A stretch of DNA of 64,000 nucleotides from Flavobacterium pectinovorum (GTDB taxonomy: Bacteria > Bacteroidota > Bacteroidia > Flavobacteriales > Flavobacteriaceae): the NCBI RefSeq assembly GCF_022802975.1, contig NZ_JAFEVZ010000004.1, positions 1-64,000 on the forward strand, read 5' to 3'. Shown here one piece after another: positions 1 through 7,882 of the stretch (positions are counted from its first letter, which is position 1; the number at the start of each line of letters is the position of its first letter). Both the position numbers and the translations under genes were made by a program. The notes under the pieces were generated by a model that did not search any database, had not been told where the DNA came from, and was given only the letters and a program-made list of their open reading frames with translations.

Positions 1-57
1 GCTCATAAGGGACTTACACCCTCTGGAAAAATAACACGCCATATCTTTGTTTTATAA
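1..57 (+). CDS. possible 3' end of a gene cut by the window edge
   Basis: Frame 1 is open from the first base to a TAA at 55-57 and would encode the last 18 residues of a protein (ending TRHIFVL). The stretch stops just before non-coding attC-like DNA, which is the position expected for the end of a preceding cassette gene. It is too short to recognise a family, and the reading could be chance. Confidence 0.3.
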   Translation, partial: AHKGLTPSGKITRHIFVL

Positions 58-135
58 TCTGAAATTTGTATTTTTCAATTTTTATCAAAGACTACGGCGT
101 GTGTCCTGCTCATGCAGGGCACACACACACGCTAC

Positions 136-250
136 AAGCAAGCTGGGTATTTGGCTTAATTTAAAGATGGTTTTGTGTTTGGTATAATTTGGCAAATCCG
201 AAGAATGGTCTTAATTTAGTCCCAAACCCGCTGTAGTGCCAAAACGTTAT
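136..250 (+). repeat. attC-like cassette junction, family A
   Basis: The segment ends with CCCGCTGTAGTGCCAAAA followed by CGTTATATGAA. It is homologous, in inverse orientation, to 62190-62350 and 63490-63637. The terminal GTTATATGAA is the reverse complement of TTCATATAAC after the next gene (1328-1338), as expected for the two ends of one integron cassette. Upstream lie a strong hairpin (GCGTGTGTCCTGC at 97-109 pairing with 114-132) and a TATCTTTG -7-like box at 42-49. Confidence 0.6.
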
Positions 251-276
251 ATGAAACCCTAAAAACATCCAACTCA

Positions 277-1320
277 ATGAGAAAATATATTTTTTTAGTA
301 GCAATCTTTTTTCTTTTTTTAGAAAATAGCCTTTCTCAAGAAACAGATATACAAACCAAACGGCAGAGCGATTCAATTTATACCAACGCCATTAAAGCCA
401 GAGGTGTAAAGATTATTCCGATTAGGAATAAAAAATATAAGGTCTGGACTAAAAAATCAGGAACCGGAAAAATAAAGTTATTTCTATTGCATGGTGGTCC
501 GGGAACATCACCTGAATATTTTGAAAATTTTCCTTCAAAATTAGGTAAAAATTACACTATTTATTTTTATTCCCAATTAGGGAGTTATTTTTCTGATATT
601 CCTAAAGACAGTACACTTTATATGGTTGAAAGCTTTGTGAATGACATTGAAGAAGTTCGTCAATCATTAGATTTAGAGCAGTTCTATATTTTAGGGCATT
701 CTTGGGGAAATCAACTTGCCCAAGCATATGCAGTTAAATATCCTGAATACTTGAAAGGATTATTACTCTGTAACAATATCAATGAAAAATATGAAGTTAT
801 CGTTGAGCACCAAACTCAATTGTATGCCAATATTTTAGAAGATATCCCTGAGTATGCAAAGTATGCCGATTCACTTAGGTTTGGCTTCAGCGGTAAATTC
901 TCAGATTTTAGTAGTCCTGACGCTTTGGGGTTTCAAATCCGACAAAAGGCTTGGCCGATTATGCTGGAGAAACATTATGCGAGGCTTGTCGGTCAAATGC
1001 CCAAAGCATTGCGTCTATCAAAGGAGCATTCTACAGGAAGGCTAATGTCGGAACTTGGATTCATGCAAAGGATTGATTCAATAGATTTTAATAAATATCT
1101 AATTGATATAAAAACACCGACTTTATTTATTGGCGGAAAATATGATTTTATACCCTCCTCCTATTATGTAAAAATGCGTGATCGGATGGTAAACAATCAA
1201 AATGTAGATATTTATATCTGTCCCAATGGAAGTCACTTCACTATGTGGGATGATCAAGATAATTTTTTTCAGGCAGTAGATAAATTCATATTGAAAATTG
1301 AAAAAAGTAATCCTAAATAA
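277..1320 (+). CDS. exported alpha/beta hydrolase, proline iminopeptidase-like
   Basis: A 347-residue protein with an N-terminal signal peptide ending near LENSLSQ at residue 21, so probably periplasmic or lipid-exposed. It carries the oxyanion-hole motif HGGPG (72-76) typical of proline iminopeptidases, the nucleophile elbow GHSWG (Ser142), a likely acid Asp290 in GGKYD and a likely catalytic His320 in NGSHF, so the full Ser-Asp-His triad is present. The family removes N-terminal residues from peptides or hydrolyses small esters; the substrate cannot be told. It sits alone between two attC-like sites with matching arms, so I read it as cassette cargo. The start follows the signal peptide; no clear Shine-Dalgarno is seen, normal for Bacteroidetes. 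Confidence 0.85.
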   Translation: MRKYIFLVAIFFLFLENSLSQETDIQTKRQSDSIYTNAIKARGVKIIPIRNKKYKVWTKKSGTGKIKLFLLHGGPGTSPEYFENFPSKLGKNYTIYFYSQLGSYFSDIPKDSTLYMVESFVNDIEEVRQSLDLEQFYILGHSWGNQLAQAYAVKYPEYLKGLLLCNNINEKYEVIVEHQTQLYANILEDIPEYAKYADSLRFGFSGKFSDFSSPDALGFQIRQKAWPIMLEKHYARLVGQMPKALRLSKEHSTGRLMSELGFMQRIDSIDFNKYLIDIKTPTLFIGGKYDFIPSSYYVKMRDRMVNNQNVDIYICPNGSHFTMWDDQDNFFQAVDKFILKIEKSNPK

Positions 1321-1327
1321 TTGGGCT

Positions 1328-1464
1328 TCATATAACAGCCGGTAAGACGAAATCGCTGAAAATCTGGTAGGTTGAAGTTTTATTTTCACGAAGAAATATT
1401 ATCTTGGCAGAGAATACTCAGTCCGCTGGTATCGCGAATTCGCTTACCAGCAACACGTTACCAG
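1328..1464 (+). repeat. attC-like site between cassettes 1 and 2, family B
   Basis: It begins TTCATATAACAGCCGG and ends CAGCAACACGTTACCAG. The internal arms GGTAAGACGAAATCGC and GCGAATTCGCTTACC are complementary apart from small mismatches, so the single strand folds into a long imperfect hairpin as attC sites do. R''-like TATAAC and R'-like GTTACCA cores are at the ends. The middle contains ATCTTGGCAGAGAATACTC, shared with 2630-2650 and 3290-3312. Confidence 0.65.
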
Positions 1465-1466
1465 TT

Positions 1467-2096
1467 ATGTTTATGAGAAACGAAAGATATAAAGGAAAAA
1501 ATGTTATTTGGGAAAGTAAAACTAAACAGGTTTTTATTATTCTCGTCAGCTTTCTTTTCACTTTCATTGCTTTGTGGATTAGAGATACTGACAAACTTCA
1601 ATTTTGGCTTTCAATCTTTTTGTTTGGTTTCGGAGGAATATTTATGTTGGTTAGATTTTTAAATCCAAAAAATATTTTCGTTACGCCAAAATCGAAAATC
1701 GGAAAAGAAATATTAGCAGAACGAACTGAACTTCACCAAAATGATAACGGAATTTTTGAATATCATAAAAATGGATTCATTATAACTACAGAAAATGAAA
1801 CTTATAATTATGAATGGAACGAGATAAAAACTGTTTATGGTTACAAAATAGATTTATTAGCTTATGACGAAATTTGTATTGATGTTTTTACTATTGACCA
1901 AAAGAAATTCACAATAACAGAATCTACAGGCGGTTGGTTTCAATTCATAAGCAGATTAAGTGAAAATATTAAATCAATTGAAATTGATTGGTATTTGAAA
2001 ATTGCTAACCCTCCGTTTGAAAAAAATCTGACTTTGTTATACGACAAACAAAACCGAACAATCGAACAAATAAGAACCGAAAACGTAACTGCATAA
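1467..2096 (+). CDS. two-TM membrane protein of unknown function (cassette gene)
   Basis: About 209 residues. The open frame extends upstream to a TTG at 1404, but that part lies inside the attC-like site, so I place the start at ATG 1467 (ATG 1473 is equally possible). Two hydrophobic helices close to the N-terminus (FIILVSFLFTFIALWI and LSIFLFGFGGIFMLV) are followed by a soluble region of about 130 residues rich in beta-type alternation (YEYHKNGFIITTENETY, WNEIKTVYGYKID), which resembles PH-like membrane-associated domains. No catalytic motif is visible. Its flanks GTTACCAGTTATG and CACAACTGGTAA are complementary, marking both cassette ends. Confidence 0.6.
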   Translation: MFMRNERYKGKNVIWESKTKQVFIILVSFLFTFIALWIRDTDKLQFWLSIFLFGFGGIFMLVRFLNPKNIFVTPKSKIGKEILAERTELHQNDNGIFEYHKNGFIITTENETYNYEWNEIKTVYGYKIDLLAYDEICIDVFTIDQKKFTITESTGGWFQFISRLSENIKSIEIDWYLKIANPPFEKNLTLLYDKQNRTIEQIRTENVTA

Positions 2097-2110
2097 AAAC
2101 ACAACTGGTA

Positions 2111-2619
2111 ATCGAGTAGACGGCTCCGTCTCAAATAGAACGGAGTGCGCCTCTCACACCACCGAGCGTACGGGTCACGTACTCGGCGGTTCGCAAAGTG
2201 ATGGGTTAAGTTCGATGTAAACATCCATTAAAGATTGATAGCCTCTTTGTTTTAGGCGTTTCAGGGTAATGGTGGTATTCAAAATCGGACTCTGTGCAAT
2301 TGCCCACCCGCCTTTCCTCGTTCGACTAAAAGCATAGGCATGGGCTTGGTCAACCCCCAGTCGTATGAGATTCTTTCTCTTTCGTTCGGGTTTCTTCCAA
2401 TCGTGCCAAATACAGTAACGAAGTCGGTTTCTGAGCCAGCCGTCCAAATCACGCAGTTTGCCCATAATACTCGCTCCCCGAAAATAGTTTAACCATCCCC
2501 GTTGCACTTCCTTTATCTTGGCAATGCGCTGCTCAAATTTTGCTGGTGCGGTTTTGCGGGTAATACCTTTAAGCCGTTCTTTGAGTTTTTTCCACGCTTT
2601 TTCTTCACGAAAAAGCTAT
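2111..2619 (-). mobile_element. 5'-truncated group II intron inserted in an attC-like site (class C-attC type)
   Basis: Reading the minus strand, a C-terminal reverse transcriptase/maturase fragment is followed by an RNA domain V-like hairpin (CCGAGTACG pairing with CGTACGCTCGG around a TGACC loop, about 2152-2196) and a domain VI-like stem (CTCCGT pairing with ACGGAG). The intron 3' end falls at about 2110/2111, directly against ACCAGTTGTG, the bottom strand of the RYYYAAC core of the preceding cassette. Known group IIC-attC introns insert exactly there. The 5' part of the intron, with domain I and most of the RT, is missing. Confidence 0.8.
2175..2619 (-). pseudogene. group II intron reverse transcriptase/maturase, C-terminal fragment
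   Basis: The minus frame reads from REEKAW at 2619 through an LNYFRGASIMGKL segment and RLRYCIWHDWKKPERK to a stop at 2175. This matches the thumb and maturase (GIIM) portion of LtrA-type intron-encoded proteins. The catalytic palm with its YADD motif is absent, and no in-frame start exists next to the break at 2619/2620, where the DNA switches abruptly to the right half of an attC-like site. About 145 residues remain of the usual 400 or more, so it cannot be an active RT. Confidence 0.85.
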
Positions 2620-2621
2620 AT

Positions 2622-2690
2622 CTTTGGCAGAGAGAACTCAGCCCGCTTTGATCGACAACGTCGTGAAGCGGCCTAACGTTATGCCTCAGT
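2622..2690 (+). repeat. right half of an attC-like site, family B
   Basis: TATATCTTTGGCAGAGAG and ACTCAGCCCGC repeat the core of the site at 1395-1425. The segment ends with GCGGCCTAACGTTATGCC, the R'-like start of the next cassette. Its left half was replaced by the intron fragment. TATCTTTG inside it fits the Bacteroidetes -7 box TAnnTTTG and lies about 100 bp before the next ORF, so the site may supply a promoter. Confidence 0.55.
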
Positions 2691-2733
2691 TTAGAAAACC
2701 GAAACACTGAAAAATAAATAAAACGATAGAATT

Positions 2734-3222
2734 ATGGCTTTAATTAATTGTAAAGAATGCAATGCTAAAATTAGTGATAATGCAAAAAGTTGTCCTAATT
2801 GCGGTAATCCAAATTTGAAGCAAGAGAAAAGTAACAGATTTACTCTTATTTTATTTGGAATTATTGTGACAATATTTATGCTCTTTATTATGTTCGGAGG
2901 GAATAACATGTCCCATGAAAATATTGAATTAGTAACAGCGGTTGATACGTCAGCAGTTGCATATGCCCCAAAATTAACAGCAGAAGGACGAAAAGAGAAT
3001 ATTGAAAAAATAAGAAATATGTTTTTAGATACGGGCATAGATGTAAAAGTCAGTGTTTATGGAAAAAACAATGAAACATTAGAATTAGAATATGCTCTTT
3101 TTAATGATGTATGGTATCGAAAATTTGAAACTTCAGGAATGTTTGACAACTTTCATAAGTTGGGTTTCAAAAAAATTATTTTAAATGATAATTATGATTA
3201 CAAAACTTCTGTTACATATTAA
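2734..3222 (+). CDS. zinc-ribbon, single-TM protein (cassette gene)
   Basis: A 162-residue protein. Residues 1-27 form a zinc ribbon with Cys6, Cys9, Cys20 and Cys23 (CKEC and CPNC knuckles). One transmembrane helix follows at about 36-55, then a C-terminal domain of roughly 100 residues with no recognisable motif. The topology suggests a cytoplasmic zinc ribbon tethered to the inner membrane with an exported C-terminal domain. The cassette flanks GTTATGCCTCAG and GAAGGCATAAC are complementary over nine bases, supporting mobile cargo status. No function can be named. Confidence 0.7.
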   Translation: MALINCKECNAKISDNAKSCPNCGNPNLKQEKSNRFTLILFGIIVTIFMLFIMFGGNNMSHENIELVTAVDTSAVAYAPKLTAEGRKENIEKIRNMFLDTGIDVKVSVYGKNNETLELEYALFNDVWYRKFETSGMFDNFHKLGFKKIILNDNYDYKTSVTY

Positions 3223-3255
3223 ACTAAACTGAAAATTGGAATAAATAGAAAACCG

Positions 3256-3345
3256 AAGGCATAACAGCGGTTTCGCTCGATAGCTCATTTTATCTTTCTT
3301 GGAAAATACTCAGTTCACTCCTATTTCGCCTTTCTTATACTTTTT
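3256..3345 (+). repeat. left half of an attC-like site, family B
   Basis: It starts GGCATAACAGCGGTTTCGC and carries the shared TTGGAAAATACTCAGTTC block. The right half with its GTT core is not obvious before the next gene at 3442, so the site is probably truncated and may mark the right edge of this cassette zone. Confidence 0.45.
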
Positions 3346-3441
3346 TTTGCTAAATTGCCGCTATGGTGCAAAGCTGTAAAACATTAGCAGCAAGTGTGCC
3401 GAACCGACACAGCAGATATCAACAGACGATAAAATAAGCTA

Positions 3442-4014
3442 ATGAGTCAAATTTTACGACAACAAATAGAAAAAACAATTCAAATCAACGACACCGAATT
3501 TGACTATGTTTTGTCACATTTTACAAACAAAAAATTCAAAAAGCATCAGTTTGTAATTCAAGAAGGACAATTAGTTGAAAATGATTTTTTTATTTTAGGC
3601 GGTTGCTTAAAATCATACTTTACAGACAAAAACGGCAAGGAACATATTTTGGCGTTTGGCATGCAAGACTGGTGGATTACGGACTATGAAGCCTACTACA
3701 ATCAATCAAAAGCAACTATAAATATTGACTGCATTGAGGACAGCGAATTACTTTGCTTATCATTTGAAAACAGAGAAAAACTTTGTGCAGCGCTTCATAA
3801 GATAGAGCACTTTTTTAGAAAGAAAACCAATAAACGGAATGTTGCTTTACAAAAACGAATACTTTCTCTATTGAGCAACAACGCCAAAGAAAAATACGAC
3901 CAATTACTACAATTATATCCACAGCTTTTCCAAAAAGTTCCCAAACAACTTATTGCTTCTTATTTAGGTGTTACAAGGGAAACACTCAGCAGACTTAACT
4001 CTCCCTCGAAATAA
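3442..4014 (+). CDS. Crp/Fnr-family transcriptional regulator
   Basis: A 190-residue protein with the order expected for the family: an N-terminal cyclic-nucleotide-binding-like beta roll (about 10-120, with FKKHQFVIQEGQ and GGCLKSYF) and a C-terminal winged helix (about 140-188, ending LIASYLGVTRETLSRL, the recognition helix). No cysteine cluster is seen, so it is unlikely to be an Fe-S Fnr sensor, and the ligand is unknown. It precedes a YceI-like gene and a nitronate monooxygenase on the same strand, and such neighbours are often its targets. An inverted repeat at 4022-4046 just downstream could be its operator. Confidence 0.88.
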   Translation: MSQILRQQIEKTIQINDTEFDYVLSHFTNKKFKKHQFVIQEGQLVENDFFILGGCLKSYFTDKNGKEHILAFGMQDWWITDYEAYYNQSKATINIDCIEDSELLCLSFENREKLCAALHKIEHFFRKKTNKRNVALQKRILSLLSNNAKEKYDQLLQLYPQLFQKVPKQLIASYLGVTRETLSRLNSPSK

Positions 4015-4019
4015 TGTGA

Positions 4020-4056
4020 GGTACATCACTAAAAAGTTGTGATGTATGTCCTTTTT
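4020..4056 (+). promoter_or_regulatory. 8-bp perfect inverted repeat; operator or weak terminator
   Basis: TACATCAC (4022-4029) and GTGATGTA (4039-4046) are perfect inverted arms separated by 9 bp, followed five bases later by TTTTT. It lies between the Crp-like gene and the YceI gene. The symmetry suits a dimeric regulator site; the T-run would also suit a weak terminator. Confidence 0.45.
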
Positions 4057-4108
4057 CTTCCTTTGGGTTCAATTGAACTTTGTGCCATAAATTTTAAACA
4101 AAAATAAA

Positions 4109-4633
4109 ATGGCAAAATTTCAAATTCAACAGGCAAGCAGTACCGTAAACTGGACTGGCAAAAAAATTTTAGGGTTACATACAGGAAGCATCAATATCGC
4201 TAATGGCTCTATTGAAATTACAGACAATACCGTTACAGGCGGAGAAATTGTAATAGATATGACCTCTATTACCATTACAGATATCGCTGATAAAAACACA
4301 CACGATGAATTTTTAGGGCACCTCCAAAATGATGATTTCTTTTCGGTAGATAAATTTAAAACGGCTCAACTCACCATTACCGGTTCGAGCAAAATCGAAA
4401 CCAATAAATTTAAAATTGACGGAAACCTCCATATCAAAGACATTACACACCCGGTTAGTTTTATCGCGACAGTAGAAGTATTTACAGATTTTCTACATTC
4501 TTTGGGCGAAATTGTAATTGACAGAACCTTGTACAATATTCGTTACGGTTCGGGGAAATTTATTGACAACCTGGGCGATAAACTAATTTATGATGATTTT
4601 GTGTTGCAATTCAAACTTGTGGGACAAATATAA
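4109..4633 (+). CDS. YceI-family lipid-binding protein
   Basis: A 174-residue protein with the YceI pattern: STVNWTGKK near the start, SIEI and GGEIVIDMTSI strands, the DEFLGHLQNDDFF helix region, FKIDGNLHIKDITHPV and a closing VIDRTLYNIRYGSGKF. The family forms an extended lipocalin-like barrel that binds isoprenoid lipids. This copy has no signal peptide, so it is predicted cytoplasmic, unlike classic periplasmic YceI. It lies between a Crp-like regulator and a nitronate monooxygenase on the same strand, with gaps of 94 bp and 116 bp, so co-regulation is plausible. Confidence 0.9.
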   Translation: MAKFQIQQASSTVNWTGKKILGLHTGSINIANGSIEITDNTVTGGEIVIDMTSITITDIADKNTHDEFLGHLQNDDFFSVDKFKTAQLTITGSSKIETNKFKIDGNLHIKDITHPVSFIATVEVFTDFLHSLGEIVIDRTLYNIRYGSGKFIDNLGDKLIYDDFVLQFKLVGQI

Positions 4634-4749
4634 ATCCAAACGAATAGGAAAAGGCGAAGTGCTGTAAAAAAATTGTTTTGGCAGATGCTTTTCAGGCACT
4701 TCGCTTTTATCTTTTGCCAATCAGTCAAACATTTAATACCCAAAAGACA

Positions 4750-5820
4750 ATGTGGAATAAAACAAAATTTACGAAACTGTTAGGAATAGATTATCCAATA
4801 GTTCAGGGTCCATTTGGTGGTGGGCTATCCTCTGTAAAATTGACAAGCACTGTATCAAACGCAGGTGGATTAGGTTCGTTTGGCGGTCAGCCACTTTCTT
4901 CAAAAGAAATTATTGAAACCTGTAATGAAATAAGAAAATTTACAAACAAACCTTTCAATATCAATTTGTGGGTTAACGACAGAGATGACCATTTAGCAAC
5001 TTTTGACGAAAATAATTACGAAAAACTTACAGCATTATTTAAACCTTATTTTAATGCGTTAGGTTTGCCAATACCTGAAAGACCCACTTATCCTGGAGCT
5101 AATTTTGAAAAACAAATTGAAGCCATTTATGAAGCAAAACCGGCAGTATTTAGTTTCGTTTACGGGATTCCTTCCTCAGATATTTTAGAAAATTGCAGAA
5201 GGCTCGGTATTAAAACAGTGGGTGCCGCAACTACAGTAGATGAAGCTATTGCTTTGGAAAATGCAGGAGTTGATGCAATAGTTGCAACAGGATTTGAAGC
5301 AGGCGGACATCGGGTTTCATTTTTAAGGCCGGCAGAAGATTCATTAATGGGAATATTTTCACTTATCCCACAAGTAGCAGACAATGTAAAAATTCCCATA
5401 ATAGCGGCTGGAGGCATTGCAGATGCAAGAGGTATAAAAGCTGCATTGACATTAGGGGCTGATGCTGTTCAAATGGGGACTGCTTTTTTGGCAACATCAG
5501 AGTCCAATGCTTCCCAAGACCATAAAGACAAATTATTTACAGAAGACGCTAAGTACACAACCCTAACAAAAGTATTTACCGGACGGCTATCAAGAGGAAT
5601 CAGAAACAGACTTACCGAAGAATTAAAAAATCACGAAGACTTATTTGCACCTTATCCTTTACAAAGTAAATTTATGGGTTTGCTAAAAGCCTATCCAGCA
5701 ACCGAAAACTCAAACCCTGACTTCAAATCCTATTGGGCAGGACAATCTGCTTCGTTACTAAAACATCGGGACGCAAAAATATTAATAGAAACATTGGTAA
5801 ACGAAATGAATAAAAAATAA
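4750..5820 (+). CDS. nitronate monooxygenase / 2-nitropropane dioxygenase family
   Basis: A TIM-barrel FMN enzyme of 356 residues that oxidises alkyl nitronates. Visible signatures are the N-terminal LLGIDYPIVQGPFGGG, the SNAGGLGSFGG loop, the catalytic-region motif ATGFEAGGHR, and the phosphate-binding IIAAGGIADARGIKAAL followed by LGADAVQMGTAF. The open frame could begin at a TTG at 4678, but ATG 4750 gives the usual N-terminus, so I use it. It is the last gene of the group with the Crp-like regulator and YceI, suggesting a detoxification or redox role. Confidence 0.92.
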   Translation: MWNKTKFTKLLGIDYPIVQGPFGGGLSSVKLTSTVSNAGGLGSFGGQPLSSKEIIETCNEIRKFTNKPFNINLWVNDRDDHLATFDENNYEKLTALFKPYFNALGLPIPERPTYPGANFEKQIEAIYEAKPAVFSFVYGIPSSDILENCRRLGIKTVGAATTVDEAIALENAGVDAIVATGFEAGGHRVSFLRPAEDSLMGIFSLIPQVADNVKIPIIAAGGIADARGIKAALTLGADAVQMGTAFLATSESNASQDHKDKLFTEDAKYTTLTKVFTGRLSRGIRNRLTEELKNHEDLFAPYPLQSKFMGLLKAYPATENSNPDFKSYWAGQSASLLKHRDAKILIETLVNEMNKK

Positions 5821-5849
5821 CATACAAGACAGAAGAAACGCCAGTATCT

Positions 5850-6068
5850 CATTAAATTTCATTAAGTTAATAGATTTCAGATTGCTTCGCCAATTCGCTT
5901 TTTAGGCTCGTGTGAAGATTAACGTTTTTTGATTTCAGATTTGATGGCGCCAAATGTTTGACTGTCGATTTTGCGAGGTTTTTTTATATCAGCAATCAAA
6001 AATCGTTAATCAAAATCAGCAATCATTCTATCATTTAATCCTTAACTTAATGACATTGGGCGAGCACC
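5850..6068. repeat. MITE-like palindromic element, copy 1 (degenerate)
   Basis: It contains GATTAACGTTTTTTGATTTC facing AATCAAAAATCGTTAATC, and ends CTTAACTTAATGACATTGGG. The same order of blocks occurs at 19329-19530, where the terminal inverted repeats are better preserved. No ORF lies inside. The element fuses at its right end to another repeat (6072-6169). Confidence 0.6.
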
Positions 6069-6071
6069 AGA

Positions 6072-6169
6072 TGGGTGAAACATCATTTTAACAAAGAATT
6101 GATGTCATCCTGAGCGAAGCCGAAGTGGCTCAGCCTGACACTTATTTTTAATTTCACCCAACGGGTTAA
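6072..6169. repeat. partial copy of the 200-bp TIR element
   Basis: GGGTGAAACATCATTTTA, GTCATCCTGAGCGAAGCC, CTCAGCCTGACACTTATTT and the right terminal arm TTTCACCCAACGGGTTAA are shared with the full element at 7631-7830. The left arm is reduced to GGGTGAAA. Confidence 0.6.
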
Positions 6170-6262
6170 GAGAATACAAAAGTGCCTTATGAAATTTATG
6201 TTCCTAATTAATGTTAAAGTTCAGCCTGTTTCATGGAAATAAATTCAAAAACAGAAAAATTT

Positions 6263-7021
6263 TTACTTTAAAAATTCTACTTTACCCGTTTTCATATTAT
6301 ATACAGCTCCACAGATAATTATTTCACCTTTTTTTTCCATTTCTTTTAAAATTGGGCTTCTCTTTCTAATCTCATCTATTGAATGGTAAACATTTGCATC
6401 ACAGACCTCTTCTACAAACTGCTCGTTTTCAGCAATGGCTTCTCCTTTGAAATCTTTTTTAGCTACCGCTACAGCAGGCTGTATTTTATCGAGTAATGTT
6501 GTAATGTTTCCCAGTTTTACATTTTTAATAGCAGATTTAACTGCACCGCAATATTCATGACCTAGTACAAGTACCACTTTTGCTCCTGATACTTTACAAG
6601 AATATTCCAGACTTCCCAATATATCGTCATTAACAATATTACCCGCCACTCTGGCAACAAATAAATTACCAATGCCGCTATGAAATACATCTTCAACCGG
6701 AACGCGGGAATCCAAACAGGATAATACAACTGCTTTTGGGAACTGGCCTAAAGAAGCATTTCTAACACGCTCGGTAGTATTTCGAATGGTTAGATTATCT
6801 TCCACGAAATCTTTATTTCCTTCTTGTAACCGTTTAATCACATCAATTGGTTTTAATTTTGCCTGTTCTGCTGCTGTAAGAGGCTCAGTTACCAGAATGT
6901 GATCTTTTCTTATTGATACCGTATTTACAGTATCATTTTGCACTTGTACATGAGATGACAGCTTTTCTTCCCTACAGGAAACCATCATAGCAATAGAAAT
7001 AATAAAAGTTACTTTTTTCAT
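6263..7021 (-). CDS. beta-carbonic anhydrase lipoprotein
   Basis: It hydrates CO2 to bicarbonate. The predicted mature protein begins at a lipobox cysteine (MMVSC, Cys16), so it should be exported and lipid-anchored. Zinc ligands typical of beta-class enzymes are present: Cys102, His155 and Cys158 (CLDSR and GHEYCGA), with the Asp104-Arg106 dyad. The length, 252 residues, fits a beta-CA plus a 60-residue linker. The frame extends upstream to 7060, but ATG 7021 gives a proper signal sequence. It is monocistronic, with repeat elements on its 3' side. Confidence 0.92.
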   Translation of the reverse strand: MKKVTFIISIAMMVSCREEKLSSHVQVQNDTVNTVSIRKDHILVTEPLTAAEQAKLKPIDVIKRLQEGNKDFVEDNLTIRNTTERVRNASLGQFPKAVVLSCLDSRVPVEDVFHSGIGNLFVARVAGNIVNDDILGSLEYSCKVSGAKVVLVLGHEYCGAVKSAIKNVKLGNITTLLDKIQPAVAVAKKDFKGEAIAENEQFVEEVCDANVYHSIDEIRKRSPILKEMEKKGEIIICGAVYNMKTGKVEFLK

Positions 7022-7255
7022 CATAATAAATAAGTGGTTAATTAATATTGAACTTATCAAATCATTTATCTGGCATATTTAATTATCTGATTTCTTCAGT
7101 ATAAATATAAAAGAAAATAACATTTGAAATTAAAAACTTATTTAGAAGAAATGACCCGTCTGACCCAACCATTCTCGCTTTCAAGTTTTAGACCTGGTAT
7201 TTAATCCAGAACCGTTAAATTTCATAACTTAGATTTCTTTTTAAACCGATTTGCC

Positions 7256-7624
7256 ATGACTAAGAAATCTATAGCCCGAAACTTTCTAAAGCTAGCTGCT
7301 ACAGGGCATTCTCATGAAGCATTTGAGCTGTATGCCTGCAAAAATTTCAAACATCATAATGCTTATTTTAAAGGAGATGCTGACACTCTAATGCTGGCTA
7401 TGAAAGAATCTGCGAGAACCAACCCTAATAAGATTTTACAAATTCATCATGTTTTAAGAGACGGGAATTTAGTTGCAGTTCATTCACATGTGAAACAAAA
7501 TTCAACGGATTCAGGTATCGCTGTTGTTCATATTTTTAGGTTTGAATTGAACAAAATAGTCGAACTTTGGGATTTAGGACAACCAATTCCCCAAAAAAGC
7601 ATCAATGAAAATGGAATGTTTTAA
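7256..7624 (+). CDS. SnoaL-like (NTF2-fold) protein
   Basis: A 122-residue protein with the compact NTF2/SnoaL layout: N-terminal helices (KSIARNFLKLAATGHSHEAFELY), NFKHHNAYFKGD, then strands ending VVHIFRFELNKIVELWDLGQPIP, the usual closing signature of SnoaL-like proteins. Family members are often cyclases, isomerases or ligand-binding stress proteins, but the sequence does not identify the substrate. It is a single gene flanked by repeats on its 3' side. Confidence 0.85.
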   Translation: MTKKSIARNFLKLAATGHSHEAFELYACKNFKHHNAYFKGDADTLMLAMKESARTNPNKILQIHHVLRDGNLVAVHSHVKQNSTDSGIAVVHIFRFELNKIVELWDLGQPIPQKSINENGMF

Positions 7625-7630
7625 ATTAAA

Positions 7631-7830
7631 TTAACCCGTTGGGTGAAATGATTTGATTATAAAAAGTATAAAAATCGGGAGTGAAACATCATTTATAACT
7701 TAAGGAATTGATGTCATCCTGAGCGGAGTCGAAGGCTTTTGAACACGAAAGTGCTTCGACTAAGTTTATCCTGAGCGAAGCCGAACGGACTCAGCCTGAC
7801 ACTCATTTTTAATTTCACTCAACGGGTTAA
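7631..7830. repeat. 200-bp element with 19-bp terminal inverted repeats
   Basis: The left end TTAACCCGTTGGGTGAAAT and the right end ATTTCACTCAACGGGTTAA are inverted copies with one mismatch. Inside are two copies of a TCCTGAGCG-AG-CGAA block (near 7716 and 7770). There is no ORF. Size and ends fit a MITE or REP-like element mobilised in trans. Confidence 0.7.
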
Positions 7831-7882
7831 ATTAATAGAAAGTATTAACTATCATTAGTGATTTTCAGTAAAACAATTAACA

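Noticed and set aside
161..376. 71-codon minus-strand frame near the left edge
   Set aside because: It overlaps the attC-like site and the signal-peptide coding region of the hydrolase, with phenylalanine- and leucine-rich low-complexity sequence.
1404..1466. TTG start giving an extra 21 N-terminal residues for the two-TM protein
   Set aside because: This part lies inside the attC-like site and does not look coding; ATG 1467 or 1473 is more natural.
4678..4749. 24-residue N-terminal extension of the nitronate monooxygenase
   Set aside because: It starts at TTG and has no family resemblance; ATG 4750 gives the standard N-terminus.
7631..7830. Small RNA gene
   Set aside because: The inverted ends, exact 200-bp size and second partial copy fit a mobile repeat better than an RNA gene.
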